A stretch of 8,125 nt of DNA from Chloroflexota bacterium (GCA_003353825.1 PIVW01000261.1:1-8125); one strand, 5' to 3'. Positions 1 to 6,728 are shown, counted from the first letter of the stretch. The notes: generated by a model not told the origin, from the letters alone. Made by a program: numbers and translations.

Positions 1-983
1 ATGTGCAGGCGTACCCCAAATATGGATCAGAGAAAAAGGGCCTGCCCACGACTTACTATCTGACCACGGCCGAAGAACCTATTCGTAGCCATGCCGAACT
101 TAAATTCGTCGAATTCGTCCCTCTTAACGATATCAATGCCTTCAATCTGGGCAACCCTCTCTTGGGCTTGCAGGAAGGGGGAACGCTATTCGTGCAGTCT
201 AGATATGAAGAAGCCCAGGATGTGTGGGACAACATTCCCGAATACGCTCGACGCATCATCCGCCGCAAGAACATCCGTGTGCTCTATCTCAATGCAGCCA
301 CCATCGCCCGAGATGTAGCCTCCGAGTCCGATCTGCAAGTGCGCATGCAGGGCATCGTATTATTGGGCGTTTTCCTCAGCGCCACACCCTTCCTCAAAGC
401 TCGCGACATCTCTGAAGATGAGTTGATGGCGGGGGTTGAGAAAAGCTTGCGCAAGTACTTTGGCAAACGTGGCGAACAGGTAGTTCAGGACAATCTCACG
501 GCCGTACGTCGTGGCTATGCTGAGGTCATGGAGATCCCACGTGACGTTATCGATATCGATGAAGAAGTCACTCTCGATACGGCCGGCAAACGGGTTGCCG
601 AGGTCATGCACGAGGGTGTCATTGCCTGCCAGACTGATACGCCCCTTTCCAGCGTAGCCCGGGCGATGTCCGAGAGAGATATTCGCGCCGTAGTCGTCGT
701 TGATGCCGGCGGGTATCTGGAAGGGTTGATTAGCCAGACAGACCTGGTCAAGGCCGAAGCCAGCAACAATAAATTCACGACCCTGCCCGACATCTTACCC
801 GAACATATCATGACCAAGGATGTAATCACGACCACACCCGACGAGGCCCTATCTGAAGCTGTCAGCAAACTGATCGAGAACCGTATCCACCGTCTGGTCG
901 TCGTACAACCAGAGAATGGGCACAACAAGCCGATCGGGATTCTGTCAGTGACAGATCTGGTGCGGCTGCCTTTGAATAGCTAA
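1..983 (+). CDS. PFOR gamma-domain C-terminal part fused to a CBS-domain pair (5' partial)
   Basis: This is the C-terminal part of a 2-oxoacid (probably pyruvate):ferredoxin oxidoreductase, which decarboxylates pyruvate to acetyl-CoA and reduces ferredoxin in the cytoplasm. The frame is open to the left edge. The first in-frame GTG (position 3) sits inside the conserved segment QAYPKYGSEKKG, so the start lies upstream and the gene is truncated by the window. Counting from that GTG, residues 1 to about 180 match the gamma (domain III) region, with GNPLLGLQEGG and RRIIRRKNIRVLYLNA typical of single-chain PFORs. Residues about 198-252 and 266-323 form two CBS domains, each ending in a G-[IL]-[IL]-S-x-T-D-L-V signature. 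CBS pairs usually bind adenine nucleotides, so energy-status control is an inference. In single-chain PFORs the ferredoxin domain follows here; in this genome it is encoded by the next gene, 335 bp downstream. The PFOR call is firm; substrate specificity is not proven. Confidence 0.88.
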   Translation, partial: VQAYPKYGSEKKGLPTTYYLTTAEEPIRSHAELKFVEFVPLNDINAFNLGNPLLGLQEGGTLFVQSRYEEAQDVWDNIPEYARRIIRRKNIRVLYLNAATIARDVASESDLQVRMQGIVLLGVFLSATPFLKARDISEDELMAGVEKSLRKYFGKRGEQVVQDNLTAVRRGYAEVMEIPRDVIDIDEEVTLDTAGKRVAEVMHEGVIACQTDTPLSSVARAMSERDIRAVVVVDAGGYLEGLISQTDLVKAEASNNKFTTLPDILPEHIMTKDVITTTPDEALSEAVSKLIENRIHRLVVVQPENGHNKPIGILSVTDLVRLPLNS

Positions 984-1005
984 CCAGCAAGTGTTCCCAG
1001 ACTGT

Positions 1006-1026
1006 GCGGGGATAATCAAGCCCCGT
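1006..1026 (+). terminator. Weak hairpin after the CBS-fused PFOR gene
   Basis: CGGGG (1007-1011) can pair with CCCCG (1021-1025) around a 9-nt loop, and a flanking G-U pair is possible. It lies 23 nt past the stop codon. No T-tract follows, so a classical intrinsic terminator is not shown. It may only mark or protect a 3' end. Confidence 0.22.
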
Positions 1027-1075
1027 TGGTACAAGTAGCAAATCACAACTGCTAACTCGGTTGTAGAAAGGTTGA

Positions 1076-1105
1076 ACTTGCCACTTGCGACCTGCCACTT
1101 GCCAC
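1076..1105 (+). repeat. Degenerate heptamer tandem array (unit ACTTGCC)
   Basis: Four consecutive 7-nt units are seen at 1076, 1083, 1090 and 1097, followed by a partial AC. The units are ACTTGCC or differ from it by one base (ACTTGCG, ACCTGCC). The array is noncoding and resembles the short heptameric tandem repeats known from cyanobacterial and Chloroflexota intergenic DNA. Confidence 0.75.
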
Positions 1106-1120
1106 AAACATCGATATCTT

Positions 1121-1148
1121 TTTGTCGATCATTTTGAGTAAGCGCCTA
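1121..1148 (+). repeat. 28-bp imperfect direct repeat, copy 1
   Basis: This copy matches the second one (1256-1283) at 24 of 28 positions. The conserved ends are TTTGTCGAT and TAAGCGCCTA, with the differences clustered at repeat positions 10 and 16-18. A possible -10 box (TACAAT, 1147-1152) overlaps its right end, so it may be part of a promoter or operator for the downstream PFOR gene. Confidence 0.7.
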
Positions 1149-1198
1149 CAATTATTCCAGACTTCGCCGCTATAAATGACTTGGTGATGAAATGAACG

Positions 1199-1230
1199 CC
1201 TTGTCACCTTGTCACCCCCTCACCTTATCA
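1199..1230 (+). repeat. Degenerate octamer tandem array (unit CCTTGTCA)
   Basis: Four 8-nt units start at 1199, 1207, 1215 and 1223. The first two are identical CCTTGTCA; the others are CCCCCTCA and CCTTATCA. The array belongs to the same family as the larger one at 7584-7647 and has the same orientation relative to the gene downstream of it. Confidence 0.75.
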
Positions 1231-1255
1231 GATGAGAGACCAGGATAGACAGTTC

Positions 1256-1283
1256 TTTGTCGATTATTTTTCATAAGCGCCTA
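1256..1283 (+). repeat. 28-bp imperfect direct repeat, copy 2
   Basis: This is the partner of 1121-1148 (24 of 28 identical, 135 bp apart start to start). It ends 35 bp before the PFOR beta start codon, so it would fall in the 5' leader or promoter. It is not itself an inverted repeat, so a simple dimeric operator is not obvious. Confidence 0.7.
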
Positions 1284-1318
1284 ACTGTGAATAATCCACC
1301 ATAACAAATGAGGTAATA

Positions 1319-3034
1319 ATGGCAACATCCACCCCCATTTCTCTAATAGAAGAAGAACCCATCAAACAAGCTGAGACCATTCATTCGCGTGAATCGGGCG
1401 CCGAAGGTTTGGGCTCGCTGATCAAAGAAGCGGGTACCAGCATGGAAACACATGCCGTCGGTATCGATAGTATGATCTTCCAGTTGGATCTCGAAGGGTA
1501 TGTAGAAGATTTCAACGAACGTGTCATCGGCGCTTACAACTCGGCCAACGACAACGAACTGCCAGCCGATCTGGGCGTGGCCCGTTCCTTGATTCCGGCG
1601 GCGACCGGCGTTTTTCGAGATTTCTCTTACATCGCCCCGGAGATCCCGGAGTTCTATCATAACAACTGTGTCGGCTGTATGACCTGTGTAACCGAGTGCC
1701 CCGATACAGCCATCCTTGGCCGCGTCATCGAGCAGCCTAAATTGGAACAGGCCGTTTCTGAGATGCCGGAAGGCAGCCAGGGTTGGCTCTCGCAGCAGTG
1801 GGCGGAGACCAATAAATTCTTCAAGATCCCTAACAAAAAGAACCCAGATAGCGGCGGCCTGTTTGGCATCTTCATCGACCCCACCAAGTGCAAGGGCTGC
1901 GCCGAGTGTGTACAAGTTTGCGCCGACTTGGGCTACGATGCCTTGGAAATGATCGAAAAAGAGGACGACACCATTCCCCGTTACAAAGAGGGCTTTGATT
2001 TCTTCCGTAGCTTGCCTGCAACACCCGATCGTTTTATCAATGAGCGTGTGCTCGTCGACATGATGCTCAAAGATGAAAGTCTGGGCTTTGTCGGCGGCGC
2101 CGGTTCCTGCGCCGGTTGCGGCGAAGCCACTGCCTTGCGCATGTGGATGGCTGCCACTGCATTCCAGTACGGGACCGAGAACATAGGTATCGTCAATGCC
2201 ACCGGCTGCTCCACTGTTTATGGCAGCACCTATCCCTACAATCCCTGGTCTGTCTCCTGGACCAACTCTCTCTTCGAGAATGCAGCCACCGATGCCATGG
2301 GCGTACGCGCTCGTTGGGATCAGCTTGGCTGGCAGGACAAACGCCTGTGGGTGATTGGCGGCGACGGCGCCATGATCGACATCGGTTTTGGCCCCTTGAG
2401 CCGTATGCTTACCAGCGGCATGAACATCAAAGTGATCGTGCTGGATACCCAGGTCTACTCTAACACAGGTGGCCAATCCTCGACCGCTACCTTTACCGGC
2501 CAGGGTACCAAGATGAGCCCCTTTGGGACAGTTTCGATGGGTAAAAGCGAGCGACGTAAAGAGATCGCCCAACTTGCCATGATGCACCCTGATGTCTACG
2601 TAGCTCAGACCACCGCCGCCCATATGAATCACTTCTATCGGGCCGTGATGGAGGCCAACGAGTATCCTGGGCCCGCCCTCCTAAGTGTGTATACCACCTG
2701 TCAACCGGAACATGGCGTGGGTGACCACGAATCACAGCAGCGCGCCAAAGCTGCGGTAGACAGCCGGGCCTTCCCACTTATGGTTTACGACCCGCGTAAA
2801 GGTGATACCTTCCGCGAGCGCTTGAGCCTGAAAGGCAACCCTGCCATGAAGGAAGACTGGTACGTCAATCCCAAAACCAAAGAAGCCTTCACTTTTGTCG
2901 ACTTTGCGCGAGGCGAGGGACGCTTTGCTAAAAACTTCGACCGGGATGGCAACCCCACAGATATGCTATTGAGCGCCAAGGCCGATCGATTGGCCAACTG
3001 GCATCAACTGCAGGATTTGGCAGGGCTGAGATAA
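1319..3034 (+). CDS. PFOR ferredoxin (delta) plus TPP-binding (beta) subunit
   Basis: This is the catalytic half of the pyruvate/2-oxoacid:ferredoxin oxidoreductase (571 aa). It holds thiamine diphosphate and three [4Fe-4S] clusters and passes electrons to ferredoxin. Residues 1-105 form an N-terminal extension and linker. Two ferredoxin motifs follow: C117/C120/C123/C127 (CVGCMTCVTECP) and C191/C194/C197/C201 (CKGCAECVQVC). The TPP domain spans about 255-515. C264 and C267 (SCAGCGE), C297 (NATGCS) and C461 (TTCQPEHG) supply the proximal cluster. GDG (348-350) and N382 form the TPP/Mg motif, within VIGGDGAMIDIG and QVYSNTGGQ. The layout equals domains V-VI of single-chain PFOR, so with the upstream gene it makes a split enzyme. 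The ATG is preceded by GAGGT (1310-1314). No terminator is evident after the stop. All key residues are present, so it looks functional. Confidence 0.95.
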   Translation: MATSTPISLIEEEPIKQAETIHSRESGAEGLGSLIKEAGTSMETHAVGIDSMIFQLDLEGYVEDFNERVIGAYNSANDNELPADLGVARSLIPAATGVFRDFSYIAPEIPEFYHNNCVGCMTCVTECPDTAILGRVIEQPKLEQAVSEMPEGSQGWLSQQWAETNKFFKIPNKKNPDSGGLFGIFIDPTKCKGCAECVQVCADLGYDALEMIEKEDDTIPRYKEGFDFFRSLPATPDRFINERVLVDMMLKDESLGFVGGAGSCAGCGEATALRMWMAATAFQYGTENIGIVNATGCSTVYGSTYPYNPWSVSWTNSLFENAATDAMGVRARWDQLGWQDKRLWVIGGDGAMIDIGFGPLSRMLTSGMNIKVIVLDTQVYSNTGGQSSTATFTGQGTKMSPFGTVSMGKSERRKEIAQLAMMHPDVYVAQTTAAHMNHFYRAVMEANEYPGPALLSVYTTCQPEHGVGDHESQQRAKAAVDSRAFPLMVYDPRKGDTFRERLSLKGNPAMKEDWYVNPKTKEAFTFVDFARGEGRFAKNFDRDGNPTDMLLSAKADRLANWHQLQDLAGLR

Positions 3035-3066
3035 ACTGATCAGCAGAACAACGCTTGTTATAGATT

Positions 3067-3109
3067 TTGACAACCCCAGCGTTGACGTGGTATTCTGTGT
3101 TTGTACGAT
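3067..3109 (+). promoter_or_regulatory. Probable (overlapping tandem) sigma-70-type promoter of the cold-shock gene
   Basis: A consensus -35 TTGACA (3067-3072) is followed after 18 nt by TATTCT (3091-3096). A second, overlapping pair is TTGACG (3082-3087), 16 nt, TACGAT (3104-3109). Either would leave a 5' leader of roughly 130-145 nt before the cold-shock start codon, typical of cspA-type genes. Start sites are inferred, not shown. Confidence 0.6.
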
Positions 3110-3138
3110 ACCGGAAGTTCACGTTGGACCCAGATACG

Positions 3139-3169
3139 ACGACGGCTCACGGCATCATTAGTGAGTCGT
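3139..3169 (+). promoter_or_regulatory. Leader hairpin in the cold-shock mRNA
   Basis: CTCAC (3146-3150) pairs with GTGAG (3161-3165), and ACGA (3139-3142) with TCGT (3166-3169), across a 3-nt bulge and a 10-nt loop. Together with the hairpin at the ribosome binding site it suggests a structured 5' leader. Folding was done by eye. Confidence 0.35.
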
Positions 3170-3221
3170 TTTCTCTTGACCGATCCGATGGAACATCAGA
3201 GTGTCAAACGCCAATTTTCTT

Positions 3222-3241
3222 TTTGCCATTAAGGAGGCAAA
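3222..3241 (+). promoter_or_regulatory. Hairpin enclosing the cold-shock ribosome binding site
   Basis: TTTGCC (3222-3227) is exactly complementary to GGCAAA (3236-3241), with an 8-nt loop. The strong Shine-Dalgarno AAGGAGG (3231-3237) lies with AAGGA in the loop and GG in the stem, 8 nt before the ATG at 3246. The stem is short and could act as a weak temperature-sensitive gate. Confidence 0.4.
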
Positions 3242-3245
3242 CACA

Positions 3246-3458
3246 ATGTCTGAACGTACCGTTGGCACGGTCAAATGGTTCAACAGCGGTAAAGGCTACG
3301 GCTTCATCGCTCACGAGGGCGGCGACGACGTCTTCGTCCACTACTCAGCTATCCAGGGTAACGGTTTCCGCAACCTGGAAGAGGGTCAACAAGTCGAATT
3401 CACAATCGAGAAAGGCCCCAAAGGTCTGCAGGCCAGCGACGTCGTAGTTAGCTACTAA
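3246..3458 (+). CDS. Cold-shock protein, CspA family
   Basis: This is a 70-aa single-domain cold-shock protein, an RNA/ssDNA-binding OB-fold that melts mRNA secondary structure and aids translation at low temperature or in stress. The start [13 protein letters not shown] is set by AAGGAGG 8 nt upstream; a longer frame from 3201 lacks such a site. The nucleic-acid-binding motifs are RNP1 KGYGFI (16-21) and RNP2 VFVHY (29-33), with aromatic residues W11, F12, Y18, F20, F30, H32 and Y33. The length equals the family norm of 65-75 aa. It appears to be a single-gene transcript: it has its own promoter at 3067-3109, a long leader with two possible hairpins, and a strong terminator 28 nt after the stop. 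The family call is secure; whether it is cold-induced is not visible. Confidence 0.96.
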   Translation: MSERTVGTVKWFNSGKGYGFIAHEGGDDVFVHYSAIQGNGFRNLEEGQQVEFTIEKGPKGLQASDVVVSY

Positions 3459-3486
3459 ACGTTACTGAATCACCTAGACAAAAAAG

Positions 3487-3516
3487 ACCCCGTTGCGCTT
3501 GCAGCGGGGTTTTTTC
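3487..3516 (+). terminator. Strong intrinsic terminator, probably bidirectional
   Basis: ACCCCGTTGC (3487-3496) pairs with GCAGCGGGGT (3501-3510), giving 10 bp with one G-U, around loop GCTT. A T-run (3510-3515) follows on the + strand and an A-run (3480-3485) precedes it. It should therefore stop the cold-shock transcript on + and the serine hydrolase transcript, which converges from the other side, on the minus strand. Confidence 0.92.
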
Positions 3517-3554
3517 TGTACTTCTTCAACAGCTAATCAAACAGGTGAGATCAT

Positions 3555-4727
3555 TTAAAGTCTTGGACCAAAAGCATGTTGAACGATCAGATTATGAATT
3601 TTCCAGATAGGTTTCCAGGCGCCCGTTTCCATATTCGAGAGAATACACACATTGATATCCCAATCAGGGAAGTAGCGAACCATACCACTGGCGCCGGCGT
3701 TAATCCCTTCTTTCTGGTAGCAGACCACCCTGTCATCTCTGTCTACGTAGAACCATAGACCATGGCCGTATTGCATAGACCAATCCCCTTTATCACGGTA
3801 GAGTAGTTGTGGTGTAAGAAACGCTCTCGTCAGCTCAGGAGAGAGGAGTTCGCCTGCGTGTACGGCCCGCAGAAATCGATCCAGGTCTCGGGCGGTGACA
3901 TGCGCCCCACCATCCGGTGATCCAACCGGCGGGTAGCTGTAGATATTCTTCTTCCAACCCGCTAACCGGTTCTGTTCATCGTAAATCGGATCATAGCCGG
4001 CGGCGACATTGGGCTCTGCCCTGTCCATGTGGTAAAAACCTGAGCCGTCCATACCCGTTCTCGCAAAAATATGCTCGCGCACATAAGCGCGGTAGGTCAT
4101 GCCCGTTATTTTTTCGACTATCAAACCCAATAGCACGAAACTGCAATTACAATAGCGCACTCCCTCGCCCGGGGCGAAATTGGCGGGTTTATGAATAAAC
4201 TGGGGCAGAAAATCGGCAGTCTCAGTTACCGAGTAGTTCGGTTTCGCTTTCCAGATGTCTTCATAGTTTTCACCCGCTTCCTCCTCTGCATCATCGCCAA
4301 TGCCTGAGCTATGGGTGAGGAGATGGTAAACCGTTACCGCTCTGGAGATTGTAGTGTCTGGGATGCCCAGAAAATCGATAACGCCGGTGTCGAATGAAAG
4401 CGCTCCTTGCTCGATCATCTGCATGGTAGCGACAGATGTAAACAACTTTGTAATCGAAGCCGTATCAAATCTTGTCGCCGACGTATTCGGAACGTGCCAG
4501 ACGCGATCGGCATAACCGTAAGCCGCCTCAAAAAGCCGTTCGGGTCCCTGCGTAATGAGTACCACACCAGAGAACAGATCTTCCTTTTCACGTTCCTTAA
4601 AGTAGTGGGTCAGTTCCTTTATCGTGTTCACATCAATCCTTTGTGGCAGCGGTACGCCGGGGAGAAGATTCGACGTAATCTCAGCGGTGGTAGGGACGCT
4701 ATACTTGGGGTTGTAGGAAAAATGCAT
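3555..4727 (-). CDS. Serine hydrolase of the class C beta-lactamase / esterase family
   Basis: This is a cytoplasmic-looking serine hydrolase of the beta-lactamase/penicillin-binding fold (390 aa from the ATG at 4727). Numbered from that ATG, the nucleophile motif is S91-I-T-K94 (TASITK), the second motif is Y192-C-N194 (GVRYCNCS), and LLTHSSGI, GSPDGGAHVTARDLDRF and NAGASG are further family landmarks. The substrate cannot be told; such proteins include esterases, D-aminopeptidases and proteins of unknown role, and a resistance function should not be assumed. No signal peptide is seen. A GTG at 4763 would add 12 residues (MYFDCTVACRIS), but neither start has a clear Shine-Dalgarno. TAGAAT lies 4 nt before the ATG, so a leaderless message is possible. 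It is divergent from the acyltransferase gene and converges on the terminator at 3487-3516. Confidence 0.9.
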   Translation of the reverse strand: MHFSYNPKYSVPTTAEITSNLLPGVPLPQRIDVNTIKELTHYFKEREKEDLFSGVVLITQGPERLFEAAYGYADRVWHVPNTSATRFDTASITKLFTSVATMQMIEQGALSFDTGVIDFLGIPDTTISRAVTVYHLLTHSSGIGDDAEEEAGENYEDIWKAKPNYSVTETADFLPQFIHKPANFAPGEGVRYCNCSFVLLGLIVEKITGMTYRAYVREHIFARTGMDGSGFYHMDRAEPNVAAGYDPIYDEQNRLAGWKKNIYSYPPVGSPDGGAHVTARDLDRFLRAVHAGELLSPELTRAFLTPQLLYRDKGDWSMQYGHGLWFYVDRDDRVVCYQKEGINAGASGMVRYFPDWDINVCILSNMETGAWKPIWKIHNLIVQHAFGPRL

Positions 4728-4895
4728 GGATATTCTACAAGCTACAGTACAATCAAAATACACCAGTGTCCAGTGTGGCAGCGCCGTTTGATGGTTTTGT
4801 TCTTCTGTTCAGCCCCTTGATGAACTCTTGAAGCATGTCACATTTTTCATTTGCCCATTTTCTGTGGCTCGACAGAAACTCAGGTGGTAGAAATC

Positions 4896-5921
4896 ATGAA
4901 ACGACTTCTTTCCAGATTGCTGAGTATCGCGACACTGTTGGCAGCACTTTTTTTGTTTGTGCTATGGCAGTGGGATAAGCTGGAGCGGCGGCGCCGAGCA
5001 GAAAATCCGCCGCTCTATGATCGCATCGAAAAGGTTCGAAAACACATCGTCGATGAGGTGGTCAAGGCATTTGGCTTTCCTCTTCATGGTTGGCAACATG
5101 CCGCGCGCTCTCCCTTTTTGTGGCTACCGAGCCGGTATTTCTCCACACTGGCGGTTGGGTTTGATAGAACGGTCGAGCAACAAGGGTTCGACATTGCCTG
5201 TCGCCAGTTGCTAAGGCGGTTTGTCGAAGATGTGCGCATGCACGGCGATACGCAAATCCCTGAGAATGGCCCTTTGTTGATCGTTTCAAATCACCCAGGC
5301 GCGTACGATGCCCCATTGATCGCGGCCAGCCTTCCCCGAAACGATCTCAAGATCATTACCAGCACCGTTCCCCTTATCCAGGATCTGCCTTTTGCCGGTA
5401 GACATGCCATCGAGATAACTCGGGATCCGTACGATGCCATGCGGGGGTTGCGGGTCAGCATAAAACATCTACAACAGGGCGGCGCCTTGCTGATCCTGGC
5501 AACCGGTGTGGTGGATCCAGATCCCGATGTGCTGCCGGGCGCTCATGAAGCAGTGGATGACTGGTCTGCCAGCATGGCCATACTGTTGAAGAAAGTGCCT
5601 GAAACCAAAGTAGTGGTGACGATTGTCGGTGGTGTGCTCTCCCCAAAGTGGTTGTCCAATCCGCTCACCCGTATTCAGAAGGAAGTTTGGCGACAAAGAA
5701 AGCTGGCAGAGATCCTCCAAGTGGTCCAACAGGTACTTCTGCCCGGGAGCTTGGTGCTGCAACCACGTCTTTCCTTCGCACCACCCCGTTCTGTCTCCGA
5801 CCTGGCTGATGATCCCAACGCCGTCCACCAGGCTATCATCGATCAGGCACATGGGCTGTTATCAGAACACATGGAAAACGCCCGAAGTTGCACGCGGCTA
5901 CGATTCCCGAATTTGTATTAG
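4896..5921 (+). CDS. Membrane-anchored PlsC-type phospholipid/glycerol acyltransferase
   Basis: This is a probable 1-acylglycerol-phosphate-type acyltransferase (341 aa), transferring an acyl chain to a lipid acceptor at the inner face of the membrane. The ATG at 4896 is preceded by AGGTGG (4882-4887) at 8-nt spacing, and I prefer it to the upstream frame start at 4851, which adds 15 residues. Residues about 3-25 form one hydrophobic helix (LLSIATLLAALFLFVLW) followed by a basic run ERRRR, an N-in/C-out or amphitropic anchor. The catalytic H-x4-D motif is H133-PGAY-D138 (SNHPGAYDAP). The usual acceptor-binding FPEGT block is not recognisable; ATGVVDPDPD occupies about that place. This divergence leaves the substrate open. 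The 3' end overlaps the convergent ParB-domain gene by 24 bp. It stands alone, without lipid-synthesis neighbours. Confidence 0.82.
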   Translation: MKRLLSRLLSIATLLAALFLFVLWQWDKLERRRRAENPPLYDRIEKVRKHIVDEVVKAFGFPLHGWQHAARSPFLWLPSRYFSTLAVGFDRTVEQQGFDIACRQLLRRFVEDVRMHGDTQIPENGPLLIVSNHPGAYDAPLIAASLPRNDLKIITSTVPLIQDLPFAGRHAIEITRDPYDAMRGLRVSIKHLQQGGALLILATGVVDPDPDVLPGAHEAVDDWSASMAILLKKVPETKVVVTIVGGVLSPKWLSNPLTRIQKEVWRQRKLAEILQVVQQVLLPGSLVLQPRLSFAPPRSVSDLADDPNAVHQAIIDQAHGLLSEHMENARSCTRLRFPNLY

Positions 5922-6665
5922 TTCCTGCAGATGCCTCCAAGCCCAGATAAATAGATCCCCTTCGGTGCGGTGGGGATGCTTTTCCAACACATCGCTCTCC
6001 TGGATTGCTATTGCGGCAGGTAGGTAGACATCGCCATACCAGGCAACAGCAGCCTGCCCATAGCTGATCTCCTGCTGTTGCACTGCTTCCAACCCGTGCC
6101 GATAATTCTTGATCTGTGTGGCGAGATCGGCAAAACCACCCGGGATACTGAGCTGTATGTCATGATCCGGCTTGATCTGATCGACCAGCCCGGTTTGTTC
6201 TAGAAAAGCCAGATACTCAGCCTTGAGGAGAACCTCCTCCATCGTTGCGTTTGCACTCAAACCGGCTGGTGTGTTGAACATCCATACACGTGCATCGATC
6301 ATTTCCGCCCCCTGCTGGCGCGCGACCGAAACGCGGTGATTGCCGTCAACCACGAAATAGGCATCGCCGACCTGATAGACATCGATTGGAGGGGCGCCCT
6401 GCTCAGAGACAAAGCGATCTACACGCCGCCAACGTTCTTTCATGTGATCTCGTAACGGCAGGAACTCTGAAGTAAAGTCATTGTAGCGGCCAACACTCCC
6501 GCGGATGTGCTTCAGTTCAATATCCTGTACGCCGCAATAAAGACGTTCATGGAGGTGCAGTCTTGTTCTGACTTCTTCGAAGGGAAGCAGAGCAATCGAA
6601 CAGCCTTTGACTTTACAGATGAGTGTCTGGCTGAACACTGCCTGGCGGGCATGTTTCCAGTGCAT
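5898..6665 (-). CDS. Stand-alone ParB/Srx-fold (DUF4032-like) protein
   Basis: This is a conserved protein with a ParB/sulfiredoxin-type nucleotide-binding core. Numbered from the ATG at 6665 (255 aa), residues about 55-130 hold GSVGRYNDFTSEFLPLRDH, then PPIDVYQVGDAYFVVDGNHR with VSVARQQGA. The DGNHR block is the ParB-like catalytic/nucleotide motif, and the arrangement resembles proteins annotated as DUF4032 or 'ParB N-terminal'. There is no helix-turn-helix or ParA partner, so a chromosome-partition role is unlikely; the function is unknown. An ATG at 6746 would add 27 residues, but that stretch is partly the translation of a 9-nt repeat (ATCCTGTAA-type, 6711-6728), while MHWKHARQAVF looks like a natural start. 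Neither start has a good Shine-Dalgarno. The last 24 bp overlap the end of the acyltransferase gene on the other strand. Confidence 0.78.
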   Translation of the reverse strand: MHWKHARQAVFSQTLICKVKGCSIALLPFEEVRTRLHLHERLYCGVQDIELKHIRGSVGRYNDFTSEFLPLRDHMKERWRRVDRFVSEQGAPPIDVYQVGDAYFVVDGNHRVSVARQQGAEMIDARVWMFNTPAGLSANATMEEVLLKAEYLAFLEQTGLVDQIKPDHDIQLSIPGGFADLATQIKNYRHGLEAVQQQEISYGQAAVAWYGDVYLPAAIAIQESDVLEKHPHRTEGDLFIWAWRHLQELIQIRES

Positions 6666-6710
6666 GTCACTGGTGTGTGACTCAAACGCATCTCTAGTGT
6701 TCACAATTTT

Positions 6711-6728
6711 TTTATCCTGTAAATCCTG
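6711..6728 (+). repeat. Two-unit 9-nt repeat (ATCCTG core)
   Basis: TTTATCCTG (6711-6719) and TAAATCCTG (6720-6728) repeat the ATCCTG core with period 9, after a run of seven T (6707-6713). It lies just upstream of the preferred start of the ParB-domain gene and falls inside the longer possible frame. Confidence 0.5.

Larger units (their letters stand above)
984..1318. other. 335-bp intergenic region between the two PFOR genes
   Basis: I see no gene here. In order the region holds a weak GC hairpin (1006-1026), a heptamer array (1076-1105), the first copy of a 28-bp imperfect direct repeat (1121-1148) overlapping a possible -10 box TACAAT (1147-1152), an octamer array (1199-1230), the second copy of the direct repeat (1256-1283), and a Shine-Dalgarno-like GAGGT (1310-1314) just before the next start. 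The spacing suggests that the downstream PFOR gene has its own promoter in addition to any readthrough. The -35/-10 assignment is weak: TTGTCG at 1122-1127 gives a 19-nt spacer to TACAAT. Confidence 0.6.

Noticed and set aside
3..983. GTG at position 3 as a real start codon
   Set aside because: It falls within the conserved KYGSEKKG region of PFOR, so the gene certainly begins upstream of the window.
1076..1230. A CRISPR array
   Set aside because: The units are 7-8 nt, contiguous and degenerate, with no spacers and no cas genes.
1343..2632. A 429-codon open frame antisense to the PFOR beta gene
   Set aside because: It lies wholly opposite a well-supported gene and its product shows no family motif. 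It arises from the codon bias of the + strand gene.
3047..3059. AACAA/TTGTT hairpin after the PFOR beta stop as a terminator
   Set aside because: Five AT-rich pairs with a 3-nt loop and no proper T-tract are too weak to support.
3067..3447. A 126-codon + frame covering the cold-shock leader and gene
   Set aside because: It is out of frame with the cold-shock protein and has no recognisable domain. The region up to 3245 is better explained as promoter and leader.
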